64,000 nucleotides of DNA from NCBI GenBank assembly GCA_958299035.1, contig CATQJL010000223.1, positions 68,008,371 through 68,072,370 of the forward strand, in the 5' to 3' direction. Positions 1-10,515 of this stretch are shown here, one piece after another. The notes beneath the pieces were generated by a model. That model saw nothing but the letters and a program-made list of their open reading frames with translations, ran no database searches and was not told the DNA's origin. Source of the stretch: Cylicocyclus nassatus. Lineage: Eukaryota; Nematoda; Chromadorea; Rhabditida; Strongylidae. The stretch's first letter is position 1. Each line of letters begins with the position of its first letter. Both the position numbers and the translations under genes were made by a program.

Positions 1-449
1 CAAAGATATTTTCTGTTCCTAATAAAGCTTTTTTTCTAATAGAATGTACACCCAACACCACACCGATTATGCACTTTAAAACTCATCGAAACGCAATGTG
101 TACATAGACATTAAAGGAAAAGAATAGTATACAAGAGAAGAAGAACAGCCAGGAATTACTCTAAAGACACTTTGTTAGTAGTTTCAGCAAGCACGATGGG
201 GTGCTTTGTAAAATTTTGTTTCCGAGAATGATGCGTAGCGCAAATTACGAATGTCGTAATTACTTTTGCGGTAACATCTGGCAAAGTTACTTTGAGTTCA
301 TGTTAGGTGAGGTAAAGTGACATAAGCAACTGAATGTTGGCACACTGAAGTTTGTTTTGGGGCTTTCTACCGCATGTCATGCAGCAGGATCACGGCAGGT
401 ATACGACATGCCGGTCAGTTATTTTGCGTGGTGACGACGTACATGCTAA

Positions 450-2460
450 TTTCAAACAGTGGTGTCAGCACAGTGGTTACGGTATGTTTAGGTATTTGGA
501 TAACCGTCACACAGTTTACTCAAGGTTGGGCCAGTGCGGTGTTTTGATGCTCAGATTGCAGAAATGTGATTCAATGCAATAACAGAATTTCAAAGTTGTT
601 GTTGGGGAAAATGCTCAAATTAGGGGTAAGCTGAGCTTTGTAATGCGGCACTCCTTGAGCCTAGATCAGTATATGAGTGAACAAGTGATCAGTGTGTAAG
701 TGACAAAGTTACTGAATATACACCCATTAGCATTCTACCGACCCCTTGTAAAATAACGGAAAAAATTATTGCCAAATATATCTTGAATTGGTGTGCCTTA
801 AAGGCAACTACCTTTCCGAGGAGCAGCATGGGTTCATCCCTGGCTCTTCTACAACAATGCAGTGAATAAAATGCTGTCAAGAATGGGTCGACGCCCTGAG
901 TAATGGCAAGTCAGTTGAAGTAGTATACTTTGACCTCTCCAAAACATTCGATTTTGTGAATCACCGGATGCTCCTTGCCAAACTTGGGAGTATTGGAATT
1001 AGAAATAATCTTTTGGCTTGGTTTGATTCATACCTCACTGACCGGAGTTTTATCGTCCTCTTCCAAGGCCAAAGCTCACTAGAAAGATTTTCCCCTGTGC
1101 CCCAAGGAAGCGCCCTCTCTGCACTGTTGTTTGGCATTTACACCAGAGAGCTTTCGAGTTTGCTGTAAACTGATATTCGGATCAGTGTAGCAGCTTGCGC
1201 GGATGATGCTAAAATGGTGCGAGGAGTGGGGATTAAAAGTCTAAACCTAAACAAGAGTTAAACTATAAGATTCGGAGAAACTTCTTTTAAATTTGACTAT
1301 GGAGTGTACTTGAAGTCGCAGAGTGTTGTTCGGGCTTGGGTGTTATCTTTGAATTTCCTTTCACAATCTCTTCCCAAATTGATAGCGTGGTCACTAACGC
1401 TTCACGAGTTACGTACTCCTTGCTTAGGAATATACATACGTCAGTTAAAACTATCTGGATGAGGCTATATGAGGTCTATGTCCTCCCCATTGTAGAGTAT
1501 TGCAGTTCGGTGTGGAACCCCAGCTTAAAAAAACATATTGTCAAATAAGAAAAAGTCCAACGAACATTCACCAGAATTTTGTATTATCGACTATTCCCAA
1601 GCAAGAAGTATCCAGAGGCGCTTCCTGACTACAAGACTAGATTAGCTATTTTTGGTTTGAAGAGTTTATACTACATACGAATTTTAGCTGATACTCTGTT
1701 GGCTCATAAAATTTTTCGAAAAGAGGTGCGTTTGAATTTCTCTAATTTTGGTCTTTCCGTCCCTCTCAAACCCGAAGAGCTATGGTGAATATCTGTATTC
1801 TTAGACCAAAGGATGGCGTAAACAATTGCTACGGTATTCCTTTGCTGGTCGTGCTTGTCGTCTGCTGAATTGCCTGTCCGCCGGGATTTTATGTTAGAAC
1901 GACTCAACTAAACTCAAGCATCTTATGTTCAAAATGACCTTCTGCGCATGTTGAATTTAGAGGATATTTCGTGATTGCTGTAGTACGAGAGATAGTCAAG
2001 TTCGAGACACAGTGTCCTATTTACAATTATGTTATGTTCACTTTTGGTTCCTCTGTCTTAAATTCCTAGGTCATTATCCAGCCCTTACTATAGTTAGGTA
2101 CCCCATTTCCAGTCCCTAAGCTTATGCCCTGAGTCTCACTCTACTGATAAGCCTGGTTCGACAGGGGGTCAGGTCGGTATACCTGTCATTCCGAAGGCTC
2201 CAGGCATGCCATCTGATGTTAGGGCGCACCAGTGCACACTTGGCCGACTGGTGTGCAGTTATTATACAATTTTATCTCATGGTGTACCATTACTTCAGTT
2301 CCAGCTATTGTTTTTTTCCTTTTCAGAAAAACCATATTTTGAGTGCTAGACCCAGTGTCTTATTCGGTGATGTTACTAACTTTCATTATTGAGTTCGTTG
2401 AATTAGACGCTCTAACCTTCATTCGCTGGTTGTAGCGCACTTCGTGTGCACAAAATAAAA
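450..2460 (+). mobile_element. Decayed LINE retrotransposon (CR1/Jockey-like reverse transcriptase)
   Basis: Fragments of one reverse transcriptase can be read across frameshifts and stops. An FRYLDNRHTVYSRLG-like linker lies near 490-540, a YRPISxLPxPCKITEKI block near 720-780, EEQHGFIPGSS near 820-850, VVYFDLSKTFDFVNHRM near 920-970, PVPQGSALSALLFGIYTREL near 1097-1160 and an ADDAKM active-site remnant near 1200. Thumb motifs LPIVEYCSSVWNPSLKKHI (1480-1545) and a YKTRLAIFGLKSLYYIR block (about 1630-1680) follow. The 3' end appears to be the AAAATAAAATAAAG tail at about 2450. No intact ORF remains, so the copy is dead. The 5' limit is uncertain, and the first 450 bases show nothing else I recognise. 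Confidence 0.85.
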
Positions 2461-3289
2461 TAAAGATATGCAATAATGTGCAACAATCTCAAACATCAAA
2501 AATTTGCTGAATACTTGTAACTGAATGAGCCACTGAATTTTGGATGTAATGGCAGATTGTGCTACATTTCAGCTCACCTCAGTTGACTTAAGTTGAGGAC
2601 CTTACGTGATTTTCTTTTCGCTGATAAATGATAGAGACGACTGGATTCAAAGCCATAAGATAGTAATACACTCGCTAATCTGCAGCCGCATAGTTCTGTC
2701 CGTCAAGCACACCACTTTTCTAACTTTAGCCTTTTCTGCAAAACTTACTCGTGTCTACTGAAAGTAAACCCATGAAGTCTGTTTCAATCCTTTTTGAACG
2801 GCTTTGATTAACACGCGCTTTGTGGCGTAAACAAAGAGGAAAGGTAATTTGAGACAACCTGTCAAATGCCATAAGGCTGGTCGATCTAGCACAAGCCAAA
2901 CTCGGGGTGCAAGATGACTTTGCCTACAATGACGTACGCAAAGCAACACGAGGTGCGGTTGTACAGAGCGAAAATCTAACATTAAACATCAGCGAAAATT
3001 CTTCTGAATCACAAGCTCATTTGCCATTTTCTGTGTGAGTTCATATTAAATATTAAAAAAGATACATATACAATCAACGTTACTTTGCCGTTTCCTGTTG
3101 AGGGAAATTTAAACATCAGCGTCAGATAAGTCAGTGTGTTTTCCAGAATGATGCTATTAGCATTTGGTTGTTACAAAATTGTTGCAGTGTTTTTTGAAAC
3201 TTATGCGAAGCTCAAGAGAAAGCGATAACGCTACAGAATCTGATGTCATATCAGTCAATTGCCATTTCTGTCAGTCACGAAATACTATG

Positions 3290-3297
3290 TATTTAAG
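3290..3297 (+). promoter_or_regulatory. TATTTAAG box of the 3387 gene
   Basis: TATTTAAG lies 97 nt before the ATG. The same word is 96 nt before the ATG of the 16071 gene, and TATTTAAA occupies the same place in the 38661 unit. Between box and ATG there is a TTTTTTCAG site ending at 3372, which could accept a spliced leader or end a 5' UTR intron. Conservation in three diverged copies is what supports a core promoter. Confidence 0.55.
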
Positions 3298-3386
3298 TAG
3301 TGTAGGTGTTGAAACTGCACCATTGAGTTACGCCCTTCATTCCCTTAAGTGAGCCTAAAAATATTTTTTCAGAATCCGAGCTTTCT

Positions 3387-3883
3387 ATGGTGCTGTCAAG
3401 AAGGACTTTCTTCATTCTCTTGATTCTCCTTGTTGATGTTTCAGCACAGGCGTTCAAGGTAATTCATTCTTGAGTTTACGGATATGCTATTTTTACAACT
3501 ACTTATGTAATAGTGCTTGCACAAGTGCGATAAACAGGAGAAAAATAATCTGAGGAAGACCACATGTATGCTAACATGTCCTACAGAGGAGTTAGAAGAG
3601 GTGAGAATACTTATACGAGAGTCACAAACGCCACGAAATGGCGGAATTTCACAAAAACGGGCATCTTGCCATCTCGAAGCACCTCAGCGCCAGTTGAGTG
3701 CGGAAGGCAGATTGCTGGTGCTGAGATTTGTCAAGACATTCTCACAGACAAGCTTCAAAGAACGGCTTTGAATAGCGTGCCAATTTGTTCTGTTCAGTAG
3801 TGATTTTATAGTGCCGGAAGCGATGCATGGATAAAGGATGGCAGTATTTGCTTCAGTTCCCGACGGCATGTCTGAGTCTGTGA
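3387..3883 (+). CDS. Small secreted cysteine-rich protein, three exons (76 aa)
   Basis: Exon 1 is 3387-3458 (24 codons), exon 2 is 3514-3600 (29 codons) and exon 3 is 3812-3883 (23 codons plus stop). Intron 1 is 55 nt (GTAATT...GTAATAG) and intron 2 is 211 nt (GTGAGA...TTATAG). Residues 1-21 form a signal peptide (hydrophobic FFILLILLV, VSA before the probable cleavage site). Exon 2 gives C-x3-C-x12-C-x3-C, and exon 3 begins C-x3-C. An AATAAA signal lies at 3912. In exon 3 the seventh family cysteine is Tyr (TAT for TGT) and four residues before it are missing, so this copy has seven cysteines and may be decaying. Function unknown. Read without splicing, the gene is broken by TGA just after exon 1, so the intron model is needed. 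Confidence 0.65.
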
Positions 3884-4769
3884 AACAAACTTCTCTCAAT
3901 ACTGATGCTTGAATAAACTTTGCAGCATAAAAAAATTCAAAGCAGGATACCCTAGAAATGTATTTATGTAGAATATTGCTCAATTTCTTTACTGCTGCTA
4001 TTGCAAATCAAACATCCAAAGTTTTTTTGCAAGATTCACGAAATTTTATTAACTTTACGCAGTTTGTCGGATTAAACTTAGTACTTCGGTTGTTTGCTAT
4101 AAACGAAATTTAAGCTTTTTTAACCAAGAAATTAATTTAGTGAATTATTTGTGCAAAAGACGATAACTCCGAGAATCTTGGGAAGATCAAACCCGTCCTA
4201 GACCGAGCAGAGCAACAGTCCTTCTTGCTTTTTTTTCTTTGAGAGGAAATCTCAAAGAAGATATTTGTGCTTGGCACAGAAATGAGGACCATTCTGAGTT
4301 GTTCGCAATTTTATGGTTGAAGGAACTTCCGACTATAAAATCTGGTCTGAATGGTGCACATAGCCGTAGTGATTGGCAAATCTACCTTTCGAACTTGCCG
4401 TGAATGTCCATCAATATTCCCTGTTCATAGCTTAGCGAGGGCAAAATTAACTAGCCGATATAAAATTTTGAATGTTTCGATGGATTAAGATCTCAGAAAA
4501 AGCTTGCAAGAAGTCAAGTTATGAAAAAAAACGAAAAGAGACACGGAATGACAGCTCTCATCGTTCTTTGTTGAATATTGCTAACTGCATCTACCAAACC
4601 GATCGTTGGCGCTTCATATTACCATTATGAAAACTGGATTTTGAAAACGAGTAGACATGAAAATTTGGGCAGATTTGAGCGAGATAAAGGCCTACAGGTG
4701 CTTTACCTGATGTGTAGCGGGGTTACATCAGACTTACTATAATCTTTGTTATGCAAGTTATTTACAAAA

Positions 4770-5035
4770 GGAAAAGGAAAAGATGGAGCCGGCTCCTGCC
4801 GGCGGGCAGAGATCACTGCCAGCGGTTCGCTATCTTAGGCCAATCTCCATCGTGAGAAGCTTTTGGGTAATAGCTGCTTCCCGACACTTATTCCTTATCA
4901 GGATATGTAGAAGCAAAGAGGCATCAAGTCAGCCTATTGACTAGGAGTGCTTAAACGCAGCTGTGTACCTCATCCACACATAAGAGCTTAGATCACAAGC
5001 TGAGCCTAAACATCTGCAATATAAACACTCTAAAA
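4770..5035. repeat. Dispersed repeat shared with 61824-61945
   Basis: From AGAAGCAAAGAGGCA (about 4910) to the CATCTG near 5015 the sequence matches 61824-61940, including GGAGTGCTTAAACGC and GTGTACCTCATCCAC. Upstream it has a GC-rich palindromic patch, GAGCCGGCTC, near 4786. No coding potential or tRNA-like boxes were recognised. It may be the 3' part of an unidentified retroelement. The remaining bases up to 5390 show nothing recognisable. Confidence 0.45.
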
Positions 5036-5445
5036 CATCAAAATAGGCCGCTAATTGTGAAGAATTGGTTTTTACTGTTAAAAGAGACTCATCAGGAAAG
5101 AGAATGAGCCATTCTCATGCACGCGTCAGGAAAGAGAATATGGAAGGATTTTACGCCGTAGTTTATGGAAATAAATGTTAAACCCACTGCTTTAAAAATG
5201 CAATATGTGCTAGTCGCAGCTAGGTACAGACGAATCAAAACGAAAACAAATATTGAGCCATTGAAAATTTGTCTTCGCTTTAGAGTATCTCGGTGCCAAT
5301 AGCCTTACGGGAAAAAATTACATATCTGATTCAAAAACTGCTCGAATAAATTCTGCAACTTCTACAAACGGAAGTTTAAGTAGAAAAGACTTTCTGGTGT
5401 AAGTATTGAGGAGAGAGAGCTCTTGATCAGTAGTTTATTGGCAAT

Positions 5446-5480
5446 GGCAACGTTTCGATTCTTAAAATCGTCTTCAGGCC
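5446..5480 (-). ncRNA. Hammerhead ribozyme-like motif
   Basis: On the minus strand the sequence reads GGC, CTGAAGA, a stem closed by GATT/AATC, GAAAC, GTT, GCC. This matches the hammerhead core CUGANGA...GAAA with stem I (GGC/GCC), a minimal palindromic ACGU stem III and predicted cleavage after GTT. One extra C lies between the core and stem II, as in some natural hammerheads. It is a mirror copy of the motif at 5605-5636. Confidence 0.55.
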
Positions 5481-5604
5481 TTGAATTACAATAATAATAA
5501 TCGCAACAACCCCACGCCTCTCTAACTCCCATCTAAGAAGAAGATGAAGGTACATGCGCCGTTTGTATTTCATTCTCATAAATCATTTATATATTGTAAT
5601 TCAA

Positions 5605-5636
5605 GGCCTGAAGACGATTTTAATCGAAACGTTGCC
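5605..5636 (+). ncRNA. Hammerhead ribozyme-like motif
   Basis: GGC (5605-5607) and CTGAAGA (5608-5614) are followed by stem II GATT/AATC with a two-base loop, then GAAAC (5626-5630), GTT, and GCC (5634-5636), which pairs with the first GGC. All invariant core bases of a hammerhead are present. Stem III is the two-base-pair ACGU type that normally needs a second copy to dimerise; an inverted second copy lies 124 nt upstream. Confidence 0.6.
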
Positions 5637-5755
5637 ATTGCCAATAAACTACTGATCAAGAGCTCTCTCTCCTCAATACTTACACCAGAATCCAGCATGA
5701 AGCTCAGAGATAACACTATACTAGAAAAGACTTTACCAGTGATCATCAAAGTATA

Positions 5756-6383
5756 CAGGGTGTTCTAAATGTATGTATACACTGTTTGATCGTTAATATC
5801 TCTCTTCCCAAGATGGCTGCCAACCTTCAGGTACAGTGTGAAACGAATCAGCGCTCGCTTCTCATTACTGTAGGATTACGGTTTGAACTTTCCGTTCACA
5901 GCGTCAGTGTGGCTTAACCGCTTGAAAAAGTTTATAAGAAATTAAAGGTGCTCTACCGGGGCTTCCAAGGGTGCTGTTTTCATTACTCAACTTTTTACGA
6001 ATTTGTAAAGCTCTTCGTAATGTAACCACAATTTCAGGAATTATTGTAAAAACGCTATCGCGCTTTACCTGACAATTTATAAAGAAACCATTGCAGTAAA
6101 GTGCAAACTTCATGTTAAGTTTCAGCGACTCGGAATTAGCCCAGTGTAGGAGTTTTCAGAATGTTTAGTTTGCTTTCTAGAGCGGGTTAGGGCCCTCAAT
6201 GCTCAAAACCCTTTTTGAAGTTACTACTGTAATCCCACACTAATGAAGCGCGATTGGTGAATCCCTACGTACTATATAAGTTGCATTGAGCTCTACAGAA
6301 TGGTACCTGAAGGTAGGCAAAAAGCTTCTTGAGAAGAGAAATAAAAACGATTAAATAGTGCACACATACTTTTGGACATCCTG
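5756..6383. mobile_element. TA-flanked TIR element, family A (628 bp)
   Basis: The terminal inverted repeats begin CAGGGTGTTC and end GACATCCTG, each next to TA. About 130 bp of each end match, including GATCGTTAATATCTCTCTTCC on the left, TTGAGAAGAG on the right, and the inner TACTGTAGGATTACGG / CTGTAATCCCACACTA blocks. The same family recurs at 12862-15328, 19426-23014, 24082-24754 and 42490-43168. No transposase is present. TA target and CAGGGTG termini fit a Tc1/mariner-type MITE. Confidence 0.8.
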
Positions 6384-6387
6384 TATA

Positions 6388-7274
6388 TTAGATTGATTCA
6401 AAAGTTCTGTAGCTTTAATTTTGAAGAATTCGTAACTGCTCACTGTGAACGTAATGAATTACCCTAATTTCACGTGTAAAGGCGCGGGATTTTTTTTCTA
6501 AAATCCGCCAGCCCAAACACGCCACACTATGTACTTCACGACCAAAGAACCCTATACCGGGTTCCGTTTTGCCTGAGAGAATTGAACGGTTCAAGTTTCG
6601 CTTTCCGGAACACATTGAAGCAATTGAGCGGTTTGTTTGAAAAATTGAAAAAGGTGCGCCTTGTACGCGTGAAATTAGAGTACAGAAAATATCACCAGAT
6701 GGAAAATGCAATCTACTTTCTGAACACATCTTTCCTGCTCTTTGTCGACAAAAGAGTCCAAAGTTAAAAATTCGATTAGGAGAACCGCTCAAACGCGTGA
6801 TTTCCAAAAATAAATCGTCAAAAATCTGAAACGCTGCAGAAAAATCTAAGCGCATATTTTGAGGGGTTTTGTGAGCTGCTCTCTCTTATATTCAGAAATT
6901 TGTGTTACTCGAGCTTTTCTACGAAATGTTACAAATTTCGTGAAACGTCATTTTTGTTTTTTTGCATTTTTGAGGAAAAGCATAAATTTTGCAGAAAAGC
7001 TCGATCAGCACAGTCTTGGAACCAATGGGAAGAGCAACTCACAAAACTTCTCAATGACGATTTTCGAGAATCGTATGACGATTTTCGAGAATCGAAAGTT
7101 TGGGTTTTTCTCCTATTCAAACTTTTATTTCTAAAGTCTTTTGTCGCCAAAGAATAGTTAAGATATGATTAGAAAGTAGATGAATTTTTTTATCAGGAGA
7201 CGTTTTTGTAAGTCACATGAAAAGCAGTTACGAACTTTTCAAAATCAAAGCGACAGAACTTATGATTCATTCTA
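6388..7274. mobile_element. Mariner-like MITE with TTAGATTG ends (887 bp)
   Basis: The left end TTAGATTGATTCAAAAGTTC and the inverted right end (GAACTTATGATTCATTCTA) match over about 60 bp and are flanked by TA. It abuts the family A element, with only two bases between. The interior has a fold-back (TTTTGTGAGCTGCTCT near 6864 against GAGCAACTCACAAAA near 7032) and a direct duplication of GACGATTTTCGAGAATCG near 7056-7094. Long minus-strand ORFs here (for example 6415-6855) have no family similarity and look incidental. Confidence 0.7.
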
Positions 7275-8383
7275 TACGTAGCTGCACGGCCAGGGAGAGT
7301 TTTTTTCTCGTGTTTTGTTTTTATGCTGCCAGCATGTTACGTTAGGTACAGCTCACGATATGCATACATATACAGAAAGCAAATCACAAATTTTTTGGAG
7401 TTTTTGAGGGTTATTTTTATTTGGTGTCTCACAGAATCGATTTGCTCTATCTCTGCGCACAAATTCCGATCATGACAATCTTTCCACCATGATACAGACA
7501 ATTTTGCCAAATTGTAAAAATCATGCATTCAGATCCTACGTTTTGACAGGAGACGCTCTAAAATTGTCAGGATGTTTTCGCCGTATACTGCACAGACGCC
7601 TACGGACCTGCGAAATTACATTGACTGTCTGTTGTGGTTACTGTCTGCTTTATATATCACTTCTCTGATAAGCACATCAAAAAATGAAGATAATGTTAGA
7701 AAAGAACCGATATTGTGGAATCATCTGAACAACCACAGTAATAATGTCTTGTAATCTTGTAATGTTTTTCAAAGAAATGTTGCACGAAATAGTCATATGA
7801 GCAACTTCAGCTGATACATCCGAATAACTTACATCATAACGCCTTAAATGTTGTTTTTGTAGAAAATATTTCTTCAAATCGACACTGAAGTGATGGTCAA
7901 TCAGTCTGAGACAGTGTATCAAGCAAAGAAAGTTTGCTGCGATGATTATGACAAAATGATGTGAATGTTTTTATGCTGTGAACTTTTCAACGCCTTTAAG
8001 AAAAATGTTTGATTCTGAATAAATTCCTATAAGTAGTGGCAGCTTGAAGGCTCATTATAGTACCTCAAAAATACGTTACTTCTTCATTCAGGTAGGTTAT
8101 CCTATATTGGTGATCTTAAAATATCTTATATGGTTAAGTAACTTGTAATATCCCGTACTGCTCAATGTAGCCTGATATATCCTATATTACTCAATGCAAC
8201 CTGAAAATGTATCATCAAGCACAATCCAGTCTTAGATTGTAGCTGTCACTATAACGGGTGAAATTTTCTGAAAAGTGGCAGCATGTTTGAGAAGCGAGGA
8301 AATCTACGAATCATTCGAATAACACGTCTCTGTTCATATTCTCAATCAATTGAACAGATGAAAAGGAGTTTGGATTCAGTCTA
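7275..8383. other. No recognised gene
   Basis: AT-rich sequence. The only structure seen is a short imprecise repetition of TCCTATATT/CTCAATG(T/C)A units at about 8099-8200. ORFs of 60-80 codons are present on both strands without codon or motif support. Confidence 0.5.
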
Positions 8384-8800
8384 TTAGGTTGGCTTGTAGA
8401 TAAGTTCGGTCGCTTTTGTGGCTCTTACAAGTGCTGCGGACAAATTTTTGTCCAATGTTTGGTATTTCTGGAAAGAGCACTTCAAAGAAAATTGAAGCAT
8501 GTATTTTGCTTGAGTGGAACTTATCCTCCAAGGAATAAAATCCGCAAAGCGAGAAAGCCCAATTTTTTTCATTATGCGCAATATGAGAAAATTTGTTTTT
8601 TTTTGGTAAAAAATGTTCAAAGTGGTTTATCGCGACCTTTATTATTACTCACTAAAAAGGGAAAAATCTTCTGTATCCATACACCAAACTGCTGTTCTCT
8701 ACATCCACTACAGGAATTAAAGATTTGAGCATTGAAAATCTGGCCATGTTGAGCCATAATTGGTTTTACCGATGATTGAAAGTCCTGAATATTTGGCTTC
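8384..8800 (+). mobile_element. Partial mariner-like element (left end only)
   Basis: TTAGGTTGGCTTGTAGATAA at 8384 is flanked by TA and resembles mariner termini such as that at 12981. No matching inverted right end was found within several kilobases, and no transposase DDD motifs are visible. The right limit is a guess. Confidence 0.4.
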
Positions 8801-8935
8801 AAGCTACTTTTCTAACAAAATAATATAGATAGAAAACAGCAAGAAATTTTTTTTATGAAGATTTGTGTGCCATAACGCTATTTTTTAGCCAACTTAATGG
8901 TTCGAAAAACATTGTAAGTATGTATTATAAGAAGG

Positions 8936-9297
8936 ATGCGTTTACTAGGGAAATTTCTTCTGCTGTTTGTGATATTAGCCGAAGTCTTGGCAGATCCGTT
9001 CGGGGTATGTTTTGACCCAAGTGGGAACACAAATTCAATGTCAATGTGTTTTAGTGCTTTTGGCATTGCAATTCTGCTATGAAGTCGTGGGACGAAAAGT
9101 ATAGATGTATGGGAGCCTGCCCCCGCGAATCTTTAAGAATGGTAAAAATTTTTTCAAATGATAATAAGGTTTGTATTGTTGTTTCTTGATTTTAGTGCAA
9201 ATCTCTTTGCGAAGACTTCAAAAAGAAGCACAGGAGAGGATTATGCCACGATCTATTTCCACTGTCATGTGCTTTTATTAAGAAACGAAAAAGGTGA
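8936..9297 (+). CDS. Small secreted eight-cysteine protein, three exons (85 aa)
   Basis: Exon 1 is 8936-9004 (23 codons), exon 2 is 9055-9141 (29 codons) and exon 3 is 9196-9297 (33 codons plus stop). The introns are 50 nt (GTATGT...TTTTAG) and 54 nt (GTAAAA...TTTTAG), and both fall between codons. The signal peptide is rich in Leu (FLLLFVILAEVLA, cleavage probably before D20). Cysteine spacing is C-x3-C-x12-C-x3-C-x7-C-x3-C-x11-C-x7-C, identical in plan to 41501-41846 and close to 16071 and 38661. The C-terminus is basic (KKRKR). A TTTTTTAG site ends at 8888 and AATAAA lies at 9533. Family and function are unknown. The identical exon plan in independent loci makes the model strong. Confidence 0.8.
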
Positions 9298-10180
9298 AGG
9301 ATTTACATGAAATGAAGAATTTGATTGTGGATAATGCTCGGAACAGAAAATATTACATCATCTACATATGCTTTAAGAAACGTTTAGAAACTATGTCCAT
9401 TGCTTACAGTACTGAATCTTGCTGGTTATCAATTCTCAAATCAAATCGCAATTATAGTCTTCTTCTATTATAGTCTTCTAAGGTCTTCTGCACAAGGCAT
9501 GCGAACAAAAATATTATGGCATTTGAAAGCAAAATAAAAGATTCGTTTATTGGAAATTAATTTTGTACAAAGTAAAATGTTGAGTAAACAGATATAGACA
9601 GTACCCAGCACTCAAACACACTCCTCAATCCTACCGTAACTGAATTTAAGATTAGCAAATTTGAAGAGAATTGAACACAATGTGCGTTGCGCCCGTAATG
9701 ATGAAGCTCGAAGTCTCTACCGAACAAAAACGGAAGAGCAACTGGAGACCCTATTTCTACCTAAGAAACTATGACCTTTCGAACAGATGGAGAAAACTTG
9801 TAATCCACCCTATTTTTTTAAGGATGCAAAAAGGAAGAGTGACTTCTTCCGCATTTCTTTAGGTTGTATTATGTTGTAACAGAAGTCTTGAGACAGTTTA
9901 ACTTCTTACGGCAAAAAGTCGTCCACTTCACATTCTCAGCAGGGTTTCAGGATACCATTCGAGAGATCAAGGCAAGCCTTACAAGATGGTTTGCAAATGT
10001 TCGCACCAAATTCGACCCACTGTAAGTTTGCATCCAAAATCTGAGCGTACTGGAGGCTCAAAAAGTCGCGAAAAATTCATATCTCTGTTCAAAAAAACCT
10101 ACGAATTTCCAGCCTGCTCGTAAAAATTGCATACTACATTATCGGGCACTCATATTTACCGTTCCTGAATTTTCTCCTCA
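9298..10180. other. No recognised gene
   Basis: This covers the 3' UTR of the 8936 gene up to about 9540 and then AT-rich DNA. A frame at 9690-9890 reads as plausible protein on both sides of a single stop (NDEARSLYRTKTEEQLETLF, then after the stop PFEQMEKTCNPPYFF). I cannot assign it, and it could be a fragment of a lost gene. Confidence 0.4.
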
Positions 10181-10515
10181 TTCAGAAATTGAGAAAACGA
10201 AATTTTTCATGTTTGTACAAAGACAAAGCTATGCTGTTTCACTCATGCGTAAACTACAACCTCTTAAGAGTATGATCGTAGATTTTCAGTTTTCCCTAGC
10301 CCTATTTTCGAAAAATTACCGAATTTAGCTCTTCTCACTCTGGTGTTCCATGCTAAAATCAACATTTCTCGAAAATTAGGGCTTGTGGAAAGCGGAGAAT
10401 TTGCGCTTATACTCCTAAGGGCTTGTAGTGTACAACTACATGAGTGAAAACAGCATAGCTTCATTTCTGTACAAGCTGAAAACTTTTGTTTTCTTATTTT
10501 CTAAATGGGGGAAAA
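10180..10515. mobile_element. Fold-back MITE
   Basis: The left arm (about 10180-10275, with TTTGTACAAAGACAAAGCTA and CTGTTTCACTCATG) is mirrored by the right arm (about 10395-10510, with CATGAGTGAAAACAGCATAGC and TCTGTACAAGC). The arms are about 100 bp. A related arm is present at 13290-13400 inside another element. No ORF. Confidence 0.6.

Larger units (their letters stand above)
2480..4660. repeat. Duplicated segment, copy A (carries the 3387 gene)
   Basis: This stretch aligns by eye with parts of 11850-19190 and 35050-39885. Shared blocks include the leader near 2520-2640, a block with AAACATCAGCGTCAGATAAG near 3110, the TATTTAAG box, the three-exon gene, and downstream blocks around TTTGCTATAAACGAA (about 4090) and GTTCTTTGTTGAATATTGC (about 4565). 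Spacing differs between copies because of later insertions and deletions. The boundaries are approximate and were placed where similarity fades. Confidence 0.6.
5390..5710. mobile_element. Palindromic pair of Penelope-type terminal sequences
   Basis: Two nearly identical arms face each other, about 5396-5495 and 5595-5700, around a spacer of roughly 100 nt. Each arm reads from AATTCAAGGCCTGAAGACG through GAAACGTTGCCATTGCCAA to GATCAAGAGCTCTCTCTCC. Each contains a hammerhead-like motif, the hallmark of Penelope pseudo-LTRs, and no RT or endonuclease lies between them. It is best read as a solo inverted remnant. Confidence 0.6.

Noticed and set aside
3517..3800. Overlapping ORFs of 84 and 78 codons
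   Set aside because: One frame contains exon 2 of the small secreted gene but runs on into intron 2. The other has no support.
3387..3883. Assignment of the secreted family to ShK or DUF19 proteins
   Set aside because: ShK needs a different six-cysteine spacing, and DUF19 proteins are longer with other spacing. The pattern here matches neither.
4786..4900. tRNA gene or tRNA-derived SINE
   Set aside because: The GC-rich patch does not give A and B boxes or a cloverleaf that I can draw, and the similarity to 61824 lies downstream of it.
6415..6855. 146-codon minus-strand ORF
   Set aside because: It lies inside a TA-flanked MITE, has no recognisable domain and overlaps a + frame ORF of similar quality.
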